Source: COMBO-56-21 sp041559015
GTDB taxonomy: Archaea; Thermoplasmatota; Thermoplasmata; UBA10834
Direction of reading: 5' to 3'
Length of the DNA: 19,786 bases
Assembly (NCBI GenBank): GCA_041559015.1
Contig: JBFFED010000037.1
Coordinates: forward strand, 1-19,786
Shown here: positions 14,462-19,786 of the stretch, piece after piece
How positions within the stretch are numbered: position 1 is the stretch's first letter
Layout: every line of letters starts with the position of its first letter
Position numbers and translations under genes: made by a program
Notes under the pieces: model-generated
The model's input: the letters and a program-made list of their open reading frames with translations, nothing else
Database searches by the model: none
What the model was told of the DNA's origin: nothing

Positions 14462-16309
14462 CTACTCCATCAGTCGACCCTGGAGGGACTCCTGGGAGAC
14501 CTCCTCGGCGAGGACCCCTTTGTACCTGTCCAGGAGAGCCTCTCTGTCGATCATCCCTATGAGCCTGCTTGGCTTCGCGGGGTCCACTACCGGAAGATAG
14601 CCTATCTTCCTGAGCACCATCTTCTCGAATGCGACCTGGAGGGTGTCCTCCGGGAAGACCGTGACGACGCGCTTGGTCATGGCGTCCTTCGCCTTCCCAT
14701 CCGACTTGCCTTTCGCGAAGGCAGACCTCACGTCGGACGAGGTCAGGATGCCCTTGAGCTTGCCATCCGCGGAGACCACGGGGAAGCATCTCCGTCCCGA
14801 GTACATCTCGAGGTCCACGACATCCCTCAGAGGGGTGTCCTCCTTCACTGGCTGGTAGGAGGACGACATGGCCTCCATCACCTTGGCGTGCTCAAGTATG
14901 TTGGCTGACAGGTCGTGGGTGTAGGTTATGCCCTGCCGCTTCAGCTTTGAGGTGAAGATCGTCTCCTGAGAGAGCGCGCTGCTCACCGCGTCACTGACGA
15001 CGCAGGAGAACATCAGCGGCAGGATGATGTTGTAGTTGTAGGTCATCTCGAAAAGCATCAGGATGGCCGTCAGGGTGGCCCTCGTGCTCGAAGCGAATAC
15101 TGCGGCCATGCCGACGATGGCGTACGCGCCGTACTCTGCAGTCATGCTGGGGAACAGCTCATGCACCCCGAGGCCGAAGGCGGCCCCGAGCATCGCGCCG
15201 AGGAAGAGCGAGGGCCCTATGACGCCGCCCGACCCCCCGGAGCCCAGCGTCATCGCGGTGGCAATCAGTTTCATGAACAGCAGCAGGACCACGAAGAGGA
15301 GCACATATCTCCCCTCGAAGAGCCCGGCCAGGTCCACGTTGAGCGCCATGGTGACGGTGTCGTAACCGACACCCATGACGCTCGGGTAGAACAGGGCTAT
15401 GACGCCCACGAACAACGCGCCTATTGCTGGTTTGGACCAGCGCGGCATCCTGAGCGATTCGAAGACCCCCTCGATCCTGTACAAGGACTTTATGAAGAGG
15501 ACGCCGACGGCTCCTGCGATCACCCCGAACAGCAGATAGAACCCCAGCTCATAGGGGCTGACCAAGGAGTACTCGAGCCTGACCGAGAACGCGGGGAAGT
15601 CCCCCAGGAAGAGGCGGGAGACCAAGGTGGCGAAGACCGTGGATATAATCAGAGGCACGAAGGACCGGGTCTTGAACTCAAGCAGGAGCAGCTCGAGCGC
15701 GAACACCGCGCCTGCGAGGGGCGTGTTGAAGGTGGCTGCTATGCCGCCCGCGGCCCCACATGCGACCACGGTCCTCATCTCCGCGCTGGTCAGCCTCAGC
15801 TTGCTCCCGACGACGCCGGCGAACGACGCCCCTATCTGTATGATAGGTCCCTCTCTGCCCGCGGAACCTCCAGAGCCAATCGTCACCGAAGACGCCACTG
15901 CCTTGAGGAGGGGGACCCTTGCCCTGAACTTGCCCTTGTCGACGACCAGCGCGCGCATGACGTCCGCAACTCCAGAACCCCTCACCTCCGGGCAGAGCCA
16001 GTGAATGATGCCGCCGACTACCAGGGCGCCTATCGTCGGGACGATGATGATCATGAGGCCGAGATTGTTCTCGAGTGGGGAGGCACCCCCGAAGAACATC
16101 TCGCCCACCGCCGTTACCATCCATCTGAAGCCGATGGCGATCATACCCGCGCATATCCCAATCAGCGCGGCAATGACGTTGAGCTTTCCGTACTCCCTCA
16201 GAAAGTCGCTGAATATGTATGCCTTTAGGGACTTCTCGATGCCTTCGAACATTGCCGAACCCCGACCATCAGGCGCTCCTGGGACCGGGCCCTCGTTCCC
16301 TGCATTCAT
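14462..16309 (-). CDS. ClC-family chloride channel/transporter with CBS pair
   Basis: The 615-residue protein has a ClC membrane core (about residues 40-450) and two cytoplasmic CBS domains (about 475-600). ClC motifs are GSGVADV (111-117), GSGGSAGREGP (145-155, gating Glu153) and GSGGSGGVIGPSLFLG. In NTPLAGAVFALELLL (195-209), Leu207 aligns with Glu203 of the E. coli exchanger, the internal proton relay, so the protein may be a channel or uncoupled. The first motif is GSGVA instead of GSGIP. CBS pairs usually bind adenine nucleotides and adjust gating. The ATG at 16309 is the earliest in-frame start, since a stop lies at 16352-16354; no ribosome site is clear, and the ATG at 16252 is an alternative. 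Confidence 0.93.
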   Translation of the reverse strand: MNAGNEGPVPGAPDGRGSAMFEGIEKSLKAYIFSDFLREYGKLNVIAALIGICAGMIAIGFRWMVTAVGEMFFGGASPLENNLGLMIIIVPTIGALVVGGIIHWLCPEVRGSGVADVMRALVVDKGKFRARVPLLKAVASSVTIGSGGSAGREGPIIQIGASFAGVVGSKLRLTSAEMRTVVACGAAGGIAATFNTPLAGAVFALELLLLEFKTRSFVPLIISTVFATLVSRLFLGDFPAFSVRLEYSLVSPYELGFYLLFGVIAGAVGVLFIKSLYRIEGVFESLRMPRWSKPAIGALFVGVIALFYPSVMGVGYDTVTMALNVDLAGLFEGRYVLLFVVLLLFMKLIATAMTLGSGGSGGVIGPSLFLGAMLGAAFGLGVHELFPSMTAEYGAYAIVGMAAVFASSTRATLTAILMLFEMTYNYNIILPLMFSCVVSDAVSSALSQETIFTSKLKRQGITYTHDLSANILEHAKVMEAMSSSYQPVKEDTPLRDVVDLEMYSGRRCFPVVSADGKLKGILTSSDVRSAFAKGKSDGKAKDAMTKRVVTVFPEDTLQVAFEKMVLRKIGYLPVVDPAKPSRLIGMIDREALLDRYKGVLAEEVSQESLQGRLME

Positions 16310-16452
16310 CAGGCACGGCTGGCGCCTGCCCTGGCCGAACCCTCCCGACGCCTATCGGCCTCATTGCGGCGTGATGGACCCTGTCGCGGCCTGGGCTGAT
16401 GACAAGGACGGTGTAACGACTCATGACAAATATCCCTTTCTGCGCAGCAACG

Positions 16453-16458
16453 ATATAT
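16453..16458 (-). promoter_or_regulatory. TATA-like box in the 166-base gap upstream of ClC
   Basis: The minus strand reads CCATATATCG around this point. Transcription would start near 16428, either giving ClC a leader of about 120 bases or a leaderless mRNA for a short reading frame that starts at 16424. Confidence 0.4.
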
Positions 16459-16475
16459 GGAAGGCAGGCGTCCAT

Positions 16476-17084
16476 CTAGTATATCTGAGGGCCTCTGTCC
16501 TCTCTGAACGATATGAGCGCCAGAGCGGCGAATTGCAGAAATGCGGCCGCTATCACGAGGTACCAGCCGACCATCGGTCCCCAGTTGATGGTCGTCGTGG
16601 ACGTCTCGCACTCACCCCAGAAGCCTTCGAGCTGCACGACCGAGTACAATCCCGGAAGGGATTCAGCGACTGCGGGCGGGGCCATCAAGTAGAAATAGAG
16701 GACTATCGCAGCCAGCAGGACCACGCCGACGGTGCACAACACTGTGCCGATACGCCCTCGATGCGCGAGCAACGCTGCAGCCGCTGCACCCGTGACAACA
16801 ACCGCCACAAGGAGCAGTACAATCTCGACCATCATCACATCGCCCAATGGCTGCCACGAACCGACATCATCGTCATAGTCCAGCGTGGCAGTCCAGTGAA
16901 GAAGTGTGATCTCACGCTGCCAGTTGTCGATATAGAATCTGTCCTCGTATACCATCGGGACGTCCGGATGGGAGCTAGGGACTGTAGTGACGAAGTGATA
17001 CCACGGTGCGATGAAGGCGAGCACGAGAAGTATCAGTGAGATTGCCATCAGTCCCGCGGCGGCCCCCTCACGCCTTGCCGACAA
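16476..17084 (-). CDS. Four-TM membrane protein, unknown function
   Basis: The 202-residue protein has four predicted membrane helices: about residues 10-30, 85-107, 112-134 and 168-192. A soluble loop of about 50 residues separates the first two and one of about 30 the last two. The loops carry Trp, Tyr and Asp residues and are probably outside. This four-helix layout resembles claudin- or PMP22-like topology, but no family motif is recognised. The start is probably the TTG at 17084, preceded by GAGTGAG; an inner ATG at residue 13 is possible but would shorten the first helix. It lies 57 bases downstream of the NosD-like gene on the same strand. Confidence 0.72.
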   Translation of the reverse strand: MSARREGAAAGLMAISLILLVLAFIAPWYHFVTTVPSSHPDVPMVYEDRFYIDNWQREITLLHWTATLDYDDDVGSWQPLGDVMMVEIVLLLVAVVVTGAAAAALLAHRGRIGTVLCTVGVVLLAAIVLYFYLMAPPAVAESLPGLYSVVQLEGFWGECETSTTTINWGPMVGWYLVIAAAFLQFAALALISFREDRGPQIY

Positions 17085-17141
17085 ATTAGCTCACTCGCTC
17101 CCGCTCCCTGAACGCCCTGCTGTCCTAATAGATGACCGTCC

Positions 17142-19661
17142 TCATCGGCCTCTTCGAGGCCGGGAGGCCTTCGCGAGCACGAAGAGCATACACAAGAGCG
17201 CGAGAGCCGGCAGTACCAGACCTTCGTACTCGGGTATCACGACCAAGCTCTCGTCCATCAAGGGGTAGCTGTCCTGCTCGCTGGTGAACGCGTAAGGCGT
17301 GTCCCCGACGCCGTTGTTGTCGGCATCACTCCCAGAGTAGTCGGACCAGTAGTTCCCCAGGTACCCTGTCCAAAGCATACCGTCCCACCAGTACTCGACC
17401 ATGGTGGACGTGTTCCAGTAGTTGTTGTTCCCCGACCATGCAGAGTATGCGTTGATCGGGTTGTCGAAGTTGTTGAGATATATCCAGTTCCTCGGGGTGT
17501 GCGTGCCCGAGATGTATATGCCCCAGGCGTTGTCCGTTACGTTGTTCCGGCATACCGTATTCGCCTCGGCGTAGTTCAGGAACACACCGTACCGGGAGTT
17601 GCCCTGTATCTCGTTGTCCTTGACCACGTTGCGCATCGTGTACTGGAAGATGCTCCCCTCGATGTATACCCCGTCCTTGCAGGAGTTGAAGGTGTTGTTA
17701 CTCACTTCGTTCTCATCTCCGTAGTTCTGGACAAAGGCAGCATTGGAGCAGGCTGTGACCTGGTTCCAGGAGACCGTGCTAGTCGACACACCATAGAGCA
17801 TGATCCCCGTCCCTGAGCTGAATATCTCGTTATCGGTGATCTCGAGGTCATAGCCGTTCACGGTGTACACCGAAGTCGATGTGCTCCATGAGATGTTGTT
17901 CTCACTGACCACCACTCCGTAGGAGTTCATCGACTCCACTCCCATGGAGCAGTTGATCATCTGATTATCCACGATGAACACCGAACTGGACAGTTCGACA
18001 CCGACGCCGATGTACTTGCTGTGGCTCAGGTCGCAGCCGACCACTTGGTTGTCCACGCACCCCGTATCCACCCAAGCGCCATAGTCGTTTCTGGACAGGT
18101 CGGAGTCCTGGATGGAGACTCCGATCGAGTGATTCTTGACGAAGACGCCGAAAACGCCATGCATGACCGTGAGCCTCTCTATCACCGAATTGTCGGTGTT
18201 CCAGAACTCCACCCCTACTGTCGCCCTCGACAGGTCCATGTCAGAGATGCGGATATCGCTGCTGTCCAGGGCTATCACCTGCCCCACCCCGGAGCTCACA
18301 CTGGCTCCGGACACGCCGTTCAGGAACAGAAGCGGGAGGCCGTTCACGGAGTTGTCGGAGATCGTGACGCCAGGGGAATACGCGAAGTCCACGAACAGCC
18401 CGCACATGGAGAAGGTGTTGTTGGCCACCCTGGCCCTCGCCGACCCACTGCCGACATAGACGCCGTATTCGGCATTGTCCTCGATCGTGTTGTTCTCCAC
18501 CCTGATGTCGTCGTTCTGAATCGATACTCCGCCGCCGTCTGTCTGGAGCGATACGCGGTTTTTGGAGATATAGGTACCTAGGGCCTCGCAGTATATCCCG
18601 AAATCGTCGTTCCTGATGATGATATTAGACAGTATCGAGTTACTGCCGTAATATCCTCCAGAGCCGAGGTACACGCCCTCGTCGCTGTTCAAGACGATGG
18701 AGTTGTCCTCAATCGAGCAGTTGTCTCCCCCGTACGACATGTAGATGCCCTGTTCGCCGTTCGCGCTCACGTTGTTGCCTCTGATCGTCAGGTCCTCACA
18801 GGGATCGTAGGCGTAGATGCCGCCATAGAAGTTCTCGACGATGACACAGTTCGATATCTCTGTCGAAGAGATGCTACCATCAACATACATCCCCCAGCCG
18901 TAGTTGACGTATCTCATCGTACAATCACGGATGAGGGCGTTGACCAGGTCCCCATACACATAGAAGGCGTCGTACTCGTTCCCGTCCATCGAGTTTCTGA
19001 TGCAGGTGAGGTTGTTCAGGCCGTAATCGGCGTAGATGGAGTTCTCGTTCCCGTCCATCATGTTGTCGATGATCTGAAGGTCAGTCGCGTAGTAGGTCTC
19101 GACCCCGTAGTAGTTCCATGATATCGAACTGTTCTCGACCGCCATTCTGGATGTCGTGTCAAAGTAGACCCCGGCATAATTCGCGACCAGCATTGCCATG
19201 CTGACTGTCCCGTTTCTCGACTGGGCGATATGGATCCCGTAGTTGTCCATGTTCCCGTGGATGAACACATCGCTGATCAGGAAGTGCGCGTCAGTACCGC
19301 TGATGTAAATGCCGTCAGTCGTATCGGTCTCTATCTCCCAGCCGGAAATCAAATACGGTTCTGACTCCGTCCCAAATCCGCCAGTTACGCCGTTTGCGGG
19401 CGTGAAATCCGCATCTCCTGAGATGACGATAGGGGCATGCGGAGTGTACGCCGATGCTTCCGGCACCAGCCACACGAACCCGCCTATCATGCTTGCGACG
19501 AGCATGGAGCACATGAACACAACCATCGCGTTGCGTCCAGGCCTCATTCTGATTGGCGCTGCTGCCGCGCACCTTCGCCCGTTCGATCCAGGCTCCGGCC
19601 TCCCTCCGGGCACTCTGGAATCCAGAAGCGGCTTCCGAACGATTGACTGGCTCGAGGACAC
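17142..19661 (-). CDS. NosD-like right-handed beta-helix surface protein
   Basis: The 839-residue protein has a long basic N-terminal region, a signal segment (about residues 45-71), and a large right-handed parallel beta-helix built of repeated Asn-rich turns such as ISDNSVNGL, VENNTIEDN and VSNNTFNSC (about 95-740). It ends with the NosD/CASH closing segment (GNYWSDYSGSDADNNGVGD, then TPYAF and SYPLMDE) and a tail IPEY, TM helix and basic RPRRGR, close to a PEF-CTERM anchor. Such proteins bind copper or carbohydrates; no nosZ or copper gene is nearby, so function is open. The GTG at 19661 has a TATA-like box about 30 bases upstream; the ATG at 19547 gives a more normal signal peptide and is a real alternative. 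Confidence 0.88.
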   Translation of the reverse strand: MSSSQSIVRKPLLDSRVPGGRPEPGSNGRRCAAAAPIRMRPGRNAMVVFMCSMLVASMIGGFVWLVPEASAYTPHAPIVISGDADFTPANGVTGGFGTESEPYLISGWEIETDTTDGIYISGTDAHFLISDVFIHGNMDNYGIHIAQSRNGTVSMAMLVANYAGVYFDTTSRMAVENSSISWNYYGVETYYATDLQIIDNMMDGNENSIYADYGLNNLTCIRNSMDGNEYDAFYVYGDLVNALIRDCTMRYVNYGWGMYVDGSISSTEISNCVIVENFYGGIYAYDPCEDLTIRGNNVSANGEQGIYMSYGGDNCSIEDNSIVLNSDEGVYLGSGGYYGSNSILSNIIIRNDDFGIYCEALGTYISKNRVSLQTDGGGVSIQNDDIRVENNTIEDNAEYGVYVGSGSARARVANNTFSMCGLFVDFAYSPGVTISDNSVNGLPLLFLNGVSGASVSSGVGQVIALDSSDIRISDMDLSRATVGVEFWNTDNSVIERLTVMHGVFGVFVKNHSIGVSIQDSDLSRNDYGAWVDTGCVDNQVVGCDLSHSKYIGVGVELSSSVFIVDNQMINCSMGVESMNSYGVVVSENNISWSTSTSVYTVNGYDLEITDNEIFSSGTGIMLYGVSTSTVSWNQVTACSNAAFVQNYGDENEVSNNTFNSCKDGVYIEGSIFQYTMRNVVKDNEIQGNSRYGVFLNYAEANTVCRNNVTDNAWGIYISGTHTPRNWIYLNNFDNPINAYSAWSGNNNYWNTSTMVEYWWDGMLWTGYLGNYWSDYSGSDADNNGVGDTPYAFTSEQDSYPLMDESLVVIPEYEGLVLPALALLCMLFVLAKASRPRRGR

Positions 19662-19687
19662 TGTCGACCGGCTCGCTCTCCCTACGC

Positions 19688-19693
19688 TAATAT
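19688..19693 (-). promoter_or_regulatory. TATA-like box for the NosD-like gene
   Basis: The minus strand reads ATATTA within CAGATATTAGCG. It begins 32 bases before the GTG at 19661, which fits a leaderless mRNA and gives some support to that start over the ATG at 19547. Confidence 0.4.
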
Positions 19694-19786
19694 CTGTTCC
19701 CCCCGAAACGCCACAACATTACGGGATTTGACCCGTGGATTGGCGCTCGACGTATCGCCCGAAGGACAAAAAAAGCTTTCCTGTCA

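Noticed and set aside
15161..16228. 355-codon open frame on the plus strand
   Set aside because: It is antisense to the ClC gene and has the low-complexity charged composition of a shadow frame.
19721..19736. Inverted repeat ACGGG-ATTTGA-CCCGT upstream of the NosD-like gene
   Set aside because: Only five-base arms, found once, and upstream of the TATA-like box; too short to call an operator without other copies.
1..19786. tRNA, rRNA, CRISPR, insertion sequences, prophage or att sites
   Set aside because: I looked in the intergenic stretches on both strands and saw no cloverleaf, repeat-spacer pattern, transposase or integrase.

Overview
The window is archaeal DNA of fairly high GC, densely coded on both strands. 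Archaeal markers are a long ribosomal protein S15 of the archaeal/eukaryotic type, a fibrillarin-like RNA methyltransferase, an archaeal RecJ-like DHH protein, a Mov34-type JAMM protease, TATA-box promoters close to start codons, and secreted proteins ending in PEF-CTERM-like tails. The mix of papain and clostripain proteases, NosD-like beta-helix proteins and IPEF/IPEY tails suggests a Thermoplasmatota-like euryarchaeon. That lineage is an inference; no rRNA is present to settle it.

Layout. 1-1639 (minus): a secreted/membrane protein cut by the left edge (it has no stop in the window), a two-TM zinc-ribbon protein, and a small DUF5678-like protein. 1771-2358 (plus): a VIT/CCC1-like membrane protein. 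2351-5997 (minus): a membrane-anchored exported protein, then a tight information-processing run flpA - Nudix - rps15 - RecJ-like DHH. 6130-7304 (plus): a coiled-coil winged-helix regulator, then two small overlapping genes, one acidic and one basic, that share a gapless helical motif; I know no function for them and consider them the most novel item here. 7369-9933 (plus): a probable operon of IMPase-family phosphatase, NAD kinase, a two-TM protein and a JAMM protease. The first two look like the split form of the fused Methanocaldococcus NADP phosphatase/NAD kinase. 9930-11174 (minus) and 11339-13564 (plus): two secreted cysteine proteases of different clans (clostripain C11 and papain C1A) transcribed divergently. 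13559-16309 (minus): a zinc-ribbon/GAF-like protein and a ClC chloride-transport protein with CBS domains that lacks the proton-pathway glutamate. 16476-19661 (minus): a four-TM protein and a large NosD-like beta-helix surface protein.

How it fits together. The central part is housekeeping (translation, rRNA modification, DNA repair, NAD(P) balance). The flanks are cell-surface and secretion genes (protein breakdown, beta-helix protein, ion transport). Several leading genes have a TATA-like box about 30 bases before the start codon, implying leaderless mRNAs, while many operon-internal genes have Shine-Dalgarno-like sequences. Three convergent gene pairs overlap at their stop codons. I saw no tRNA, rRNA, CRISPR array, insertion sequence or phage gene. 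No stretch longer than about 170 bases lacks a gene.
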